Shown: positions 11,856 through 38,199 of the stretch, in pieces | Position numbering within the stretch: position 1 is the stretch's first letter | How the letters are laid out: each line of letters opens with the position of its first letter | NCBI GenBank assembly: GCA_009760855.2 | Contig: WPIO01000008.1 | Coordinates: 945,001 to 1,009,000 of the forward strand | DNA length: 64,000 nucleotides | Direction of reading: 5' to 3' | Origin: Cristatella mucedo | Taxonomy: Eukaryota; Bryozoa; Phylactolaemata; Cristatellidae | Notes under the pieces: generated by a model | Database searches by the model: none | Seen by the model: the letters and a program-made list of their open reading frames with translations, nothing else | Told to the model about the DNA's origin: nothing | Made by a program: the position numbers and the translations under genes

Positions 11856-13174
11856 GTCGTGGGTTGGAGTCCTGCAGCACACCCATTCTCTGCTGCTGCT
11901 AGGCACCTAGCAGCACTTCGAGGACCTTAGGGCCTCGACCTATCAAATTTGTGGCCTCGTTTTTTAAATTGAGTACCCCTTTAACTAAACGATCCCTTTT
12001 TCAGTTCACTTTGTGAAACTTGTCTGAGAAGGAAATAGAGCTCGTTATGAAGCGCCAGCATATACCTTCTACAAATCGCCGGTTCATGATATTCAATTTA
12101 AATTCAAATTGGAGACGGCGCATATAAGTGCATTTCTCCACAAAGGCTCAGTCGCTAAGACCTGTTTTGCTGGTTCTTCATTGTTACCCCTTTTACCGAG
12201 AAATAATCTCCATAGCATTTAAATGTGTTTTAAATAGCTCACTCACCAGATATTCCACCATCCAATACACGATTCAATGCTCGATTTACTTTGAAGACCA
12301 CATGCTGAAGTGGTTTATGAAAAAAAAGGTAAAATATCTTCCCAGATGTTTTACATCACAAGACAAAAAATAAAATATAAAATATAATTCATTTATATAG
12401 CTCCCCAAGAGAACTTAATCTCTATTCAGGTGCTTCACATATGCCTCGGGGCTCGAGCCCACGACCTCAGTCAGACCTTGGTCGGGGCGAGCACCTTAAC
12501 AGCTAGACCAAACCAGGTCTGCATTCGAGACATCGAGACACTCAGCTTGATCGTCTTAGAGGTACTAGAAATTTCGCAAACGGCACTCATCAGGTGACTG
12601 CATAAACGACTTGCATCAACCTTCGTACAGGAGAATTTGCTCACTTGCCCATGGATCCATGGACTCAGATTCGAAATTATCTAAGTGGATAATGATATTA
12701 CCCGTGTATGAAGTACATTCCTTTAAAGCTGTGCAGTCGAGTTTTACCGTATTATAATCAGCTTAAAATGCCCAAGTTGTGACGACTTGTATGCTGTTCC
12801 GTAGTCTGGCAACCGGTTTTCCATATTTTGCTGTCAGTAAGCTGTGTACAGAGATCAGCACTGCTGCATTTTCCTAGCTGGAACTTCATCTAGACATCGG
12901 TCGCCGGCCAAATGCTGCGTCCGACCTTGTCCGGTTTGTTTGCCACGAGTCTCATTGCAGCCTCGAGATTTTCTTGGAAGCAGCTGCTCGACGACGTCAA
13001 GATTTCAGCATTTCAGCAAGCTCTCCGTGCGTGCTACAAATCGTTCTCGTATCTCTGCAGCCAGAGCCAGAGCTCTGCAATTTCATTTGACTTTTTCCTG
13101 CGTGCTTTGCTTGCTTACGTGTGCACGATTCGGTGCATCTTACTGACCAGCCATCCTAATGTCGCAGCAGCCAC
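11856..13174. other. Unassigned sequence around a SINE-2
   Basis: Nothing recognised at 11856-12369. At 12521-13174 an open frame (12912 onward) continues into the SINE-2 and has no recognisable homology. Confidence 0.35.
12370..12520 (-). mobile_element. SINE-2 copy
   Basis: Minus strand, full length: AT-rich tail, CCCCAAGAGAACTTAATCTC, GGGCTCGAGCCC, GCTAGACCAAACC. Confidence 0.88.
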
Positions 13175-13322
13175 GTTAGATATAGTTCATATGTATGGCG
13201 CCCTAAGAGAACTTAATCTCTATTCGGGCGCTTCACTTATGCCTCGGGGCTCGAGCCCACGACCTCGGCCAGACCTTGATCAGGGCAAGCACCTTAACCG
13301 CAGGGCCAAGCCAGCTCGGTGC
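13175..13322 (-). mobile_element. SINE-2 copy
   Basis: Minus strand, full length; lies just left of a LINE-A-like fragment. Confidence 0.85.
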
Positions 13323-13324
13323 AT

Positions 13325-13640
13325 TACATCACTGGTCATCAAATTTCACTGGCTGCCTGTTAGGCAGCGTATCGGTTTCAAAATCGTGTCACTTGTTCTT
13401 AGGTCCTTTCATTTTCTTGCTCTTGCCTACCTATCTGAACTAGTTTCACGTCGCGCATTGCTCCCACCTTCTCCTGGCACCGGTCGATTGGTAATGCCCC
13501 GATCTAACTTCATATCGAATTGGATACCGCATTGGAGACCTTCTGTCAGCATGCTCCCACAGCTTGGAACTCACGTCTGACTGACATCGCATCATCTCCC
13601 GATTTGAGGCTATTCAGCAGCAAAAGAAAAATCTAAAGCC
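13325..13640 (+). mobile_element. LINE-A-like fragment, RT C-terminus
   Basis: Plus strand. Reads KFHWLPVRQRIGFKIVSLVL and LALAYLSELV, equivalent to the 3' end of the LINE-A reverse transcriptase but more diverged. Its left side abuts a SINE-2 copy. Confidence 0.7.
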
Positions 13641-13991
13641 TGCTTGTTCTTCACAGCTTTTGTGCCGCCGTGGTAAATTGTCCTTTGGGCGTGCTTGTTG
13701 CACGGTGTGGCTAAAAAACGAGAACGACATGCTTTTGTATTGTGCCCAAGTGAACTTATAATTTTTCCTCTGTGCTTTGAGCGCCACAGCCACGACTTGG
13801 CCGATGCCGTGCTCAGCAGTTTGCTGCAAAAGTTGGTCCAGTGCCTTTTCTTCCCAGCGTTTGCTATTACCGGAAATTGCTGAAATTTGCTTTTGTCATT
13901 TCGATAGATCAAGCCCCACTCTTCAATGTTCCCGTGGGTGTGACCATCAGCCCATTCCAGCCTGTTGACTATAATAATATAATATATCGAT

Positions 13992-14026
<35 letters not shown>

Positions 14027-14611
14027 TATTTATGTATATGTATGACGTCTATATTTATGTGTGTGTCGATATAATAATCGCCTTCCAGTTTAGACGTTAG
14101 CCGAGTTAAATCTCACGCAGAATTAGTGACATTTCTGTTGCGAATTCCTTGTTTTTGAAGCGCTATCAACGTGCCCTTATCGACAGCAAAGGTGGCCCGA
14201 TGGGAAATTGGTGAAGGACTAGCGCATCGTAGGAATTCCTTGCACTCTCTTGCATATATAACGTTCACGACTATGTTCTCTGCCGTCCTACGCGTGCTTA
14301 CATAATGGCGACCGTTTGGGTTAAATTGGTTGATTTTAGATATGCTTGCTCGCGTGGTGCTCCTTGAGCCATATAATCTGGAGATGCTTTGTGTTGCTAG
14401 GTGCTAAATTTCTGGGGCACCAGGCTGCTTCTACATGCTGGAGCGTCGGAAATGCGCCTGCTGCACCTGTTCCGGGGTGTGCCGTGGACACAAACGTGAG
14501 ACCACTGTAGAAATCCCTTGCTCTCTTCAGGCGGCAACCTTGCAACCCGGACCTCTCTGCCCAGCTGCAGACTTTGCTTCGGCTTCGTTGCAATGTTTTG
14601 TCGAGACACGA
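13641..14611. other. No recognised feature
   Basis: AT-rich patch at 13968-14075; otherwise nothing. Confidence 0.4.
13996..14025. repeat. (TA)n microsatellite
   Basis: About 26-30 bp inside an AT-rich patch. Confidence 0.85.
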
Positions 14612-15130
14612 TAATAATAATAATAATAATAATAATATTGCACTTGATAAAGCGCCCTCAGAGAACTTAATCTCTTTCTAGGCGCTTTACATTTGCTGCA
14701 AAGTGATACGCAATAGAATAGCAAGTAAAATCATGCTTGAAAAACAAACAAAATGAATAACATGGTTAGGGGTTACATGCACTGGGTCAGCATGCAAATG
14801 TGGTTAGTGGCAGCATGAACAGTGTCAGCACGCATAAGCACATCGAGGACGAATCACAAGGACCCACTAAATGCTGTCCTAAATAGGTATGTTTTAAAGT
14901 TTCTTTTAAATGTGGTCAGGTCAGGGGATGTTCTGATGCAGGTCGGGAGGGAGTTCCAGGCTTTGGGAGCATACGAGCTAAATGCACGGTCTCCAAAGGA
15001 TTTAAGGTTTGTACGAGGTATTTCTAGACTGTTGGATTCCGAAAAGCGAGTGGTACGATGCTTTGCCTGATGGGGTAGTATATCTGAAAGATAGGCTGGA
15101 GCCATAGAATGAAGAGACCTAAACATGAAG
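14612..15130 (-). mobile_element. LINE-A copy 2, 5'-truncated
   Basis: Minus strand. Reads FRSLHSMAPAYLSDILPHQA at the RT C-terminus, then the family 3' UTR and ATT-repeat tail (14612-14636). Very similar to the copy at 9945, including the short repeats with GCATGC and GTCAGCACGCATAA in the UTR. Confidence 0.9.
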
Positions 15131-16067
15131 CTGATTACGCTATGAAAAGCACTAAAAACCAGCTGCCTGTTTGTTATATTAAGTTGCTGCTGAGAATCTC
15201 CCTTTGATCTTGTTTTTTTTGCTCTTCAAAACGCTGCGCCGTGCTTTTCCAACGATGGATATGCTATAGAACAGGTGTACTGGTCAGTTCCTGCTCAAAG
15301 ACATCCAAGCAGCCTCACCCCGAGTCATCATTCTGCCTTGACTCGGCACGTGAAAGGTCATCGAGTGCTGGTTAACCCCTCCTGCCCTCGGACTGGCCCC
15401 CCCCCAGCACGGCCATCGTTCGGTGTGCACTGTGAGCTGAATTCTTGTTGCCATCGCCTGCGTCCACGGTAGCGTTCTTTGCCGTCTTCTTGAGCCACTC
15501 GTTCGGCCGACTCACTGGACCCGTCGAAGGCCTCATGGTTGCATGGATGTGGGTGTCTTCACTGCAGGATTCGTCCCTATTCAGCAGTTCCATTAGGCAG
15601 CGAGGCATTTCTGGCTGCTCAAATGCCGCATTGGTAATGGGCGCATTTTGCTGAGCACGTTTTATGCAGAAAGCTGTTACGAGTGCATCGAATCCTATCA
15701 ACGCAGTAATGGTCATTCAGAGGGCATAGGTTCGTGCGATCGCATGACCTGGGAATGTAGCGGAACTTGGCGAATGCGTATTTATTGTCGAGGCTGGGTG
15801 AAAATTAGTTTCATTTTGCTATGCACGTGCTCGCACGAGCACACCTGGGTTGCCAATGGCGTTCCTGGCAGGCTCTTACTTGGATGTGACGTCGTAGGCC
15901 AGCAATGACTCGATTGCCTAAGCCTTGCGGTTGGATGCTTGCACTTCAGCGACCGGGTCATGGGTTCGAGTCGTGCACGAGCAGTTCTGTATTTCTCGCT
16001 GCAAGCTGCAGTGATTACAGCTGGGATTCTTTGCTTGTTGATAGCTCTTTGGCCTGCTGTATAACAG
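15131..16067. other. Mostly unassigned; possible decayed SINE head
   Basis: GGGTTCGAGTCGTGC at about 15962 resembles a SINE B box, and TGGCCTGCTGTATAACAG near 16052 resembles the SINE-1 tail. Too eroded to define. Confidence 0.3.
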
Positions 16068-16111
16068 AAATAGTAATAATAATACACTTGATAAAGCGCC
16101 TTCAGAGAACC

Positions 16112-16194
<83 letters not shown>

Positions 16195-16215
16195 CGCTTT
16201 ACATTTGCTGCAAAG
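16068..16215 (-). mobile_element. LINE-A tail with internal (TC)n expansion
   Basis: Only the LINE-A 3' tail is present. The usual AATCTCTCTCTAGGCGC segment has become an uninterrupted TC tract of about 78 bp (16115-16192), with normal tail sequence on both sides. Confidence 0.85.
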
Positions 16216-18367
16216 GAAACACGAGGCTGCTAAATTAGTTAACCTCAAGTCTGCTTTTTTTGGTCAGTATGGCTAGTTTTGGCGGTTGGTCCGTGCCAGT
16301 CTTAAATCAGCTGCGGCCATTCCATCCTGCCCGACGCCCGCCCCAAGACGCTGCTGGTCGCTGTGGCGCCAGGCGCCATTAAATAGCTGGCCGGCTGGTG
16401 CTAAAGTGAACAGGGCTGGCTGCTGATGGGTGACTGCATCCTCCCGAAGGCAGGGGAGCCGTGGACAGACTGTCTTGTCGAGCAACACCTCCTCCCCCGA
16501 GGAGGGGCTGGACCGCGCTAGGCTGAGCAGCATCGCAAGCAGCTGCGAGCGCAAACTGTCCGCCGTCGTCGGCTGCTAGGGTGCCTGCTTAGTTGGCGCT
16601 GGTCAGGCCGCTGCCTGCCTGCCTGCCTGGCTACCTGCGATCCTCGGCTGCAGCTCCTTCTGACCGGCACTTCTTATTGCGCCAGCTCGGCTATTCGCCT
16701 CTGCCCGTCCCTCCCCTTCGGGCGGAAAATTGACCTTGACTGCACGGCAGCGCCTGGCAACGCGTGGCCGGTTGCCGTCCGTCCGTCCCCGGGCTTCCGC
16801 CTGACCTGTCCCCCATTGTTCTGCCGGCACCCCTCCTCGCCCAAGACAGCCAGGCAGGCAGGGATGTCAAGAGGCGACTCTGAATCGGGTGGGGGGAGTC
16901 TTGCGCAGGCGCACTGCTGCGTCAAGCCTGTATCACTCCGCGGCCAGCCTCCGCGGCAGAATCTCGGCGGTGCGCTGCCGCTCGTCCATAGTTGCACTCC
17001 GAACTCGGGCCGAGCTCGCTGTGCCGGTGTGCCGCAGTGACAGTAGCAGTCTCGTCGTCTGGCGCACTATTGCGGCGGAGTTTTGCACCGCCTCTCTAGC
17101 GTCTAGCGCTGCCACCGTCCGCCGAGCTTCTCTGCGGAAGCGTCTGCTACCTTCGCCGCCGTTCTTCCCGGCGGGTCCGCTCGACGTCGTCGTCGCGAGC
17201 CCCGCCCCGTCATTCGAGAATCGCCGGGCGAGAAGTGAGGAATCATGTCGCGCATGCTGCCGATCGGGCGACCCTACCGATGCGATAGATGCGGTGTGAG
17301 AAAGTACTACTGCTGGAGCAGTGGCGCCAGCTGGCGCTGGCAAGGTGCCTCCGGTAGGCAAAGCGCTCGCACGCCGGCAGGTGCTCGCTCGTTCACGAGT
17401 GTTGGTGCGCGCGCGACCGTGCGTGCGTTCGTGCGCGCGACCGTGCGTGCGAGCGTGCTCGTCGTGGCCAGCTGGCCCAAGCGATGGCGCGTCTGGTACC
17501 GCTGCTACGGCAGCGGCCGCAGCAGCAGCATCGGCTTGCGGCTCGCCCTGCCTGGGGGCTGCGGGGCGGGGCAGAGTCCTTTTCCTGTTGGCAAAGCCGG
17601 GCGTTCGTTCGTTCGTTCGTTCGTTCGTCGGCCGTGGGAACCAGCGCCGGCCGAAACCCAGGCAGACCCTTTTTCCCATGACTGGCATGCTGGTATGCGA
17701 GGCGAACTGCTGCAGGCTCTCCTCCCAGCCCACCTGCATTGGGTTAGCGAGCGAGTGAATGCGAGGTGCCGGTTGTGGTGGCCGCCTGCGGAGCAGTTTG
17801 CCTCGGCCAGGTAAGGCTATTCGGTTTCTTCGTGCAGTGCTCAGTTAGCGGCCCGGGTCGCTTCCCAGGCTCCGCTGCTGCAGCCAGCAGCAGCAGCAGC
17901 AGCATCGCGGGACTCCACCTGATGCCTCTCGCTTTGTCGGTAGCAGCCTCGATGCTAATCCCTCGTGCACTAGAATGCGGCCTTTGTATCTGGCCTCCGT
18001 GTCGAGGCACCCAACTGTGCCTAGTATGTGAGAACGCAATTGCTGTTGAGAATGCCTCTGGCTAAGCCGGTTGTTGTGGCCGAAGTTTGAGAGGAGGAGG
18101 AGGAGGAGGGTGAGGAGACCTTCAAAGTTGCCGGTCCGGCCCTCCGGCTGCTTAGGCCTGCAGTCTTGCGCCTAGGGCTTGAGGGAGGCTGCTACCGGGC
18201 TGGGCTGCTCACAATGGGCCCACTCTGGCTCCTCGGCCAGCCTGCAGTGGAACGATTGTGCCGAAGCCTCGGCTAAGCCGAACCGGAGAGCTGCACTTAG
18301 TCTGAAGTGTGGTTGTTCAGCACGCCACAGTGCACAGCCACAGTGCACAGCCACAGTGCACAATTAA
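16216..18367 (+). promoter_or_regulatory. GC-rich, CpG-rich stretch upstream of CSL (possible promoter region)
   Basis: About 2 kb of GC-rich sequence with many CpGs, short CGTT repeats near 17605-17630 and CG-alternating runs near 17408-17455, ending just before the possible first CSL exon. No homologous protein is recognisable in its overlapping open frames. Its position and composition fit a CpG-rich promoter/leader; no core promoter element can be singled out. Confidence 0.3.
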
Positions 18368-18485
18368 GTGTTTATCGCTGGAACGGTCAGTGCCCGATCT
18401 GCCCGGCGGCCTTCCTGTATCGGCCACGCTTGGCCACCGGCTTTTGCCGTGAGTCCGCCGTTCTGTTACCATTGCGGCATAACAG
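18368..18485 (+). other. Possible upstream 5' exon of CSL
   Basis: A consensus donor CAG/GTAAGT lies at 18485/18486. Spliced to the acceptor at 18848 it keeps the frame of the CSL N-terminus, but this frame has a TAA at 18365-18367 and no ATG before the donor. A noncoding first exon is therefore the likelier reading. The 5' limit is unknown. Confidence 0.3.
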
Positions 18486-18847
18486 GTAAGTCTCGGCTAA
18501 AATACGTCCTCTGCCAGCGCTCCCGCACACATCTATATCACTCTCATGCACATGGAGGTGTGTGTGTGTGCGCGCGCGCGCAAGCACGCGCACAAGAGTT
18601 TGTGCTTGCTTGCTGCTCGCATGGGTGTGCGTGCACGGGTGCTGCCGAGTGCTCGCCTAGTCTCTGTGCGCTTCCGTATGTATTTAAGTGCACGTGAATG
18701 GCTGTGCGTTTATTTATTATTTATTGTCTGTCCACTTATCGTGTCCAAGTCACATGTGAAAAGCAGTAGCTGTGAAATATATGAAAGTATTACTGTGCTG
18801 ATATAAATGTTTGGCTGCGATTATGCTCACGATTCATTTTTTACCAG

Positions 18848-19074
18848 GCGACCGGGCCTTGCAGCTGGCCGCCGCACAGACCATCCACCTGGATCGCAGC
18901 TGCATATCGGCTCTGACGCCTCCCGGCAGCGGCGGAGGTGCGGCCGTGGCCGCCTGCTCCATCGGAAGTGACATCTTTGATTCAGTTGGGGCTTCGCAGC
19001 AACAGCACTCTCTGCCCGTCGCCACCGACTGCCGTGGGCCTCCCACGCCGACGCCGTCTCCGCCGGTCGCCGCC
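18848..19074 (+). other. Probable 5' UTR or alternative N-terminal coding part of CSL exon 1
   Basis: A good acceptor (CATTTTTTACCAG ending at 18847, with a branch-like TGCTCAC just upstream) precedes this stretch. It stays open in the frame of the ATG at 19075, reading proline/alanine-rich low-complexity sequence. It may be untranslated leader, or coding if an upstream exon or the in-frame ATG at 18823 is used. Confidence 0.4.
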
Positions 19075-33299
<14,225 letters not shown>

Positions 33300-34301
33300 A
33301 CGATCGGCAGCTCACCGCACCTTTGCCACCGCCGCTGTTGACGTCACCACCGCCGCCGCCAGCACTCGCTCTGCGCACCGCCGGAAGCAGCGCCGGAGCC
33401 CCGATTCGCTGCTGGCAGCGATGGTCGCCGCAGGGCGCTCTCGTGAGCCGCCGCCGATCGCGTGCTTCCTTCCGACGTCGACGTTGAAGGGGGCGGCGCT
33501 TCCGCACCCCAGCACCACCGGCAGGCAGCTGCCTCGGCATTGGTGGGCGACCGATTGGCCGTTGGCCTGCTCGCCGCCGTGTGGCAGCGGGCAAGCTGCC
33601 TCATCGTCGCGTTTCCGCAGAGCAGCTGCCGTCGGGGTAGCCCACCTCCGTGGCAGCCCGTGCCTATGCTCGCGGCTTTTTCGGCTTCGCATGGACGATG
33701 CCGAAGAGCCTCGACCAGCGCCCCGAATCGGCCTCGCCGCCGTCGGCATCAGGCAGCAGCGCTGCTACACGGTTCCTGGCGCTCGCGTGCGATCTGTAGC
33801 AGTCGAGCGCATGCTCAGGAATTCTCGTTCTTTGGCGACGGCAGCGCAGTGTGCGCCAGCCAGGCACGATGGCCGCGCCTCGAGCCCTGTAGCTGAGTCT
33901 GAGCTTCGCTGCCTCTGCCGATCGCACTCAGCTCGACCTGCCGCGGCCGCGCCCATTCGTTCGCCCGTCCGGCCTCGTATCACTTCGATCCGATTTCTTC
34001 TTCCTCTGCCCGTTCTTCTTCTCACGGTTCTGTCGATTGGGTCCCCGATTGGTTTTCAATTTTCCAGTTGCAACTGCTCGCTCTCTTTTTGAGCCGAGAC
34101 CGTTAGGTGCGCGATCCTTCTTGCCGGCGGGGTCGGATTCTTCTTGTCGGCGCGAGAGCCCTCCACTGGTCATGGTCATGTGGTCCGGTAGTCACTCTCG
34201 AGAGCCTTCCATTTCCAAGGTATCCTTCTGCCCATCGGTTTCAGCCAGTTTCTCCATTTCCTTCCGTTGCTATCGTTCCTGCACACGCACACACACACTC
34301 A

Positions 34302-34370
<69 letters not shown>

Positions 34371-34690
34371 CGGACACCCCCTCTGTCGTACTGTTGCTCT
34401 GGCTTCATTGTTTCAGCTGCCTTTCTTACAATCTGCTGCCTTTCCTTCATTGGCAATTGTCACCTTTTGCTCACGCTGGATCTGTGTGCGAGGGGCCGGC
34501 CGCGAAGTGAGCCGTGCCGCGATGCCGTTGCGTTCAGCTCCAGGCCGCGATATGCGCGAGGCGTAATTGTGAATCAGCATTGTCGAGTCGGCGGCGGAAG
34601 CAGTGATGACAACGAGGCTACGTCGTCGTCACTGCTAACGGTGGAGACGTCGTGCCGTTTTGACCCTGGCTGAGCTCTATTTAATTTGAT
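33300..34690 (+). other. Probable CSL 3' UTR and flank
   Basis: GC-rich sequence directly after the CSL stop, with a (CA)n tract at 34285-34368. Long overlapping frames exist on both strands but none resembles a known protein. I see no AATAAA close to the stop, so the transcript end cannot be placed. Confidence 0.3.
34285..34368 (+). repeat. (CA)n microsatellite
   Basis: About 84 bp. Confidence 0.95.
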
Positions 34691-35529
34691 GATTTAGATA
34701 ATACAGATACGCGGTGATTTTTTCAAACGCTTATTTTTTCTAACGCTGCTCAGTAGATTCGTCTTCGTTGCAGGCAAAGAGAATCGCAGAAGCTGCAGTT
34801 CAGCGATGCTTTGGGGGGGAGACTGTGGCCGTGTGGGAGTGGCCAGGGTAGCCGTCTTTATCAGCAATCGTTAAAAGAGGGGATCTTAGCTTGTGGAGCT
34901 TGAGCTGATTTATCATGGTATGACCTTTTTAGGAATCGGCTGAATTCTTCCTCGCTCGTTGACTGCTCGGCTGTTCTTAGCAGGACCTCTGCTCTTCGAT
35001 GATCGAAACGCAATGTTTGGTTACCTGCTGTTTTTTTTGGTTACCTGCACATAGCTGAAGAGAGTACCTAGTTCGAGGCCCTGAGTGGCTGCTAAGTCGG
35101 CCGATGTTTGCCTGCATTCCAGAAACTAAGGTGCCACCACATTTTCAGGGATGTTACGGTGCCCCTTGTCCGTGTATAGCAAGCAATATCAAGCTGAGAG
35201 TTTACCTGATCGACGTGCACTTCCTACCGACCTAATCAGCTGGCTCTTACTCGTAAGGGATAGCCAGGTAGGAAGCCAGGTCTTGACATTGCCTTAGTCA
35301 GACGATCGTCCGATGGCCGAAGTTGTGATGGACTGAGATCGCCTCTTTGGGTCGGTCTGAGCGATGGCCACAGCCAGTGGGACCAGGCTGCCATTGCAAA
35401 CAAAAAATGTGTGGCTTAAAATCCCAAGCTAGCTGACCTTGTCTTGCAGACAGCTTTGCGGACCTTTACCCCGATGCTTTGCAGTCATCGCTGCCTCTGG
35501 CAAAGCCCAGATTTACGCCCCTCTCCCTT
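34691..35529. other. No recognised feature
   Basis: A short repeated TTTGGTTACCTGC word near 35017 and 35037; nothing else. Confidence 0.4.
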
Positions 35530-35604
35530 TGCAGCAAATGTAAAGCGCCTAAAAAGAGATTGAGTTCTCTGGGGGTGCTTTATCAAGTGCATTATTATTA
35601 TTTA
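35530..35604 (+). mobile_element. LINE-A tail
   Basis: Plus-strand tail ending in an ATT repeat, nearly the same as the copy at 32895. Confidence 0.8.
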
Positions 35605-35746
35605 GGAGGCCAAATATAGAGTCTTGCTAGAGGCCATTAATCCCTTAGAGAGGCCGAAGGGCTTGTCGGACTGCATGTCCCTGGTCTGGGGGTGCTGCCT
35701 TTTTGCTACCTTTTATCTTTTTACTTTGTTTCTTAAGAAAAAAAGA

Positions 35747-35912
35747 CAAGCTGATTTAACAGCCTCTTTTGTATAGCGACAGACCAGCCTTTGCGGCTAT
35801 CCCCACGGCTTGCAGTGGCGGTAAAGGGTCGCCCATCGCAGGATTTGAACCCACGACCTCGGGAGCAAGGTCGCGATAAGCAATCGCCTTACCTAGTGTG
35901 TGCCATCAAGAA
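35747..35912 (-). mobile_element. SINE-1 copy
   Basis: Minus strand, nearly complete: AGCTGATTTAACAGCCTCTT to CCTTACCTAGTGTG. Confidence 0.85.
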
Positions 35913-36006
35913 GCCGGAACGAGCAGCCGGCAGCTTCCTAACCTCGTCAAACAGCCGCTGCTCAAAGAGCTGTGATGTATAGTGAGCTTTGATTTGTGCA
36001 TAGACA

Positions 36007-36155
36007 CAATAATAATAAAAATGCACTTGATACAGCGCCCTCAGAGAACTCAATCTCTTTCTGGGCGCTTTACATTTGCTCCAAAGGGAAACTCGATTGA
36101 ATGGTGAGTAATATCATGCTTGATAAACAACATGAATAATATGGTTAGGGGATTG
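36007..36155 (-). mobile_element. LINE-A 3' fragment
   Basis: Minus strand, tail plus about 80 bp of 3' UTR (ATCATGCTTGATAAACAACA). Confidence 0.8.
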
Positions 36156-38199
36156 CATAATTCGCCGTAAGGAATGGCTGGCAAGAGGCAAACCTTGGCG
36201 ATGCAGTTTGGCTGTGGCAATCGTTGCGTATTTCCTTTCTGTTCCGTTATGCACTGATGATCGGTAGTAAAAAGATCTCTTCTACATTTGCTGTCACGTG
36301 GTTCGTCGAAGTCATCCCACTATTGTTTCAAAAAGGCTGGCTTTACGCCTGCCGTTGCTAGTTCTCATCAATGTATCACTTCCGTAAGTCTTGGCAAAAA
36401 ATTAGACCCGTGCTAGCTACGCTGCTTTATTCAAGTGTCTTAGACAGGGCCCCTGTCCCAGCGACGCAGACAGCCGAGTGGGAAGAAAATAGGAAGAATG
36501 CGTAGCCGTCCGAGCGCGCCCTCAGCGTAAGTCCACGAAGGGGGCGGTGGCTAAAATCGGCTCGTCTTACAAATTTTAGTTTCTAATAATTTCTCAACCG
36601 GAAGTTCACAGGTAGAGACCGACTTAGCACTGTAGCTCTGAAGATGCACGCGCATGCATTCTTAGCGTCCATCTAAGGACCCGGTGGCGCCCTCTAGAGA
36701 CGGACCGTGAAGCTTTGCATCACGGGTGCGCCTACTGGTAGACCGCCAGTCCCGTGCGGCTAGCCTTCCAATGGGCGGAGCTTCAGGTGAACTCCCGGAA
36801 ACGGAAATGGGAAGCGGCAACTCTTTAGAGAAGCGCGTGGGAGCGTTTCTAAGCGGCGCGCCTTCGGCGCAGGACAGCTTCTGAGATGAGCACACGGGGA
36901 TACGAGTATCTATTTTTAACGTAAACGAGGAAATGCCCACTCCACTTCGACCGAGCTGACGGCGAACCGCCGAAGGCGCACTTCGCGGCTTGCGGAGAAC
37001 TTCAAGGACTTCGCGGCTGCCTCGGGCTTGGAGACGCGCCTAAAACACTGTACCGCCTCATCAACTTGGACAAATAGGATTCCACCTGCAGACCGAATCT
37101 AAAAAAAAAACTCCCGGAAGGCATTCTTTCAGTGCAGCAGACGCCCAGGCATTCCCAAAAAGGATTACAAACAGCCGACTCTGTAGGCCCTTTGGTATCG
37201 GCGGCAAAATATTTTACTTTCAATTTTGACGCATGAAGTTAATTATATATTAAGTACGAATCAGTCAGGTATCAGTTATGCGGCTTCCCGTTCGCGAATG
37301 CGCTTTTATCAAGTGCGCGCGACATCTCACTGCTGTCTTTAGCAATGTCGTAGAACTCGACACTCTCGATAACTGCTTAGTTTCCTGCTCCGTCTGACAA
37401 GCTTGGAAAGCGTAGGCAAAACATTTTTCTCTTATAAAGTCTGGGCTGGCCGCCTCTGTGTTTAATTGCTAGTGAGCTCGGCGGGGCGTCCGACGCGGCT
37501 CGGCGGTTGGGTAAACACTTAGGCTTGTAAGAAACGCGAAAAGCGTAACAAATATGGACACTCTTATTGCAGATACATTAATACCATCCAAGCCCACTCG
37601 CGGAATCGATAACTATCGCTCGCTAGACCCTGCCGGCGAACTCCCTTCCAGCCAACAGACCGCAACTATACGGTGCGGCGCTCCGCTACGTTACGTAAGC
37701 TCCGCGCTCCTGCCCTTTCTTCCGGCCGTGTACGATGGCTAGAGCGTATCGGCGTTCTAAATAAAGCCAGCCGTAAAGCTAGGCACTGAGAAACGGAAAA
37801 GAAGCGTCGATCCTTCTCGAGCGAGAACGACAGGCCGAGTGGAATAGCGGCCTCGCCCTAGTCACGGCACGGCTCCCTCCGTGCTCATAGAATCCTCCGG
37901 GGCGCGACTGCGGCAGCCATTGCGGGCCGTTTCGGCGTCCGCTCGCCGCCTCTTCGTCGACTGTCGCGCGTTGCCATATCGTAATTCAGCTAAGCCTGAT
38001 AGCGATTGTAGTATATAAAATATTAATGAAATAACAAGGCTTTGTTATAGAGGCCCGAGAGAAATGCTAATCTAGTTCCGGGTACTTTGGGCTCGCTAGA
38101 AAGGAAGCGGGCATCCATTCGCTAACGTTAGCGAGCGCAGTATCAGCACGCGAAAGGTCAATTGGCGCGGACGCAGCAAATGTCGTGACGAACCGGTGA
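36156..38199. other. About 2 kb unassigned, no microsatellites
   Basis: Unusually free of simple repeats for this window. Contains short palindrome GCTAACGTTAGC near 38121. Open frames are short and unrecognised. Confidence 0.4.

Noticed and set aside
12912-13580. 222-codon plus-strand open frame
   Set aside because: It crosses a SINE-2 insertion; only the last part is LINE-A-like and the first part has no recognisable match.
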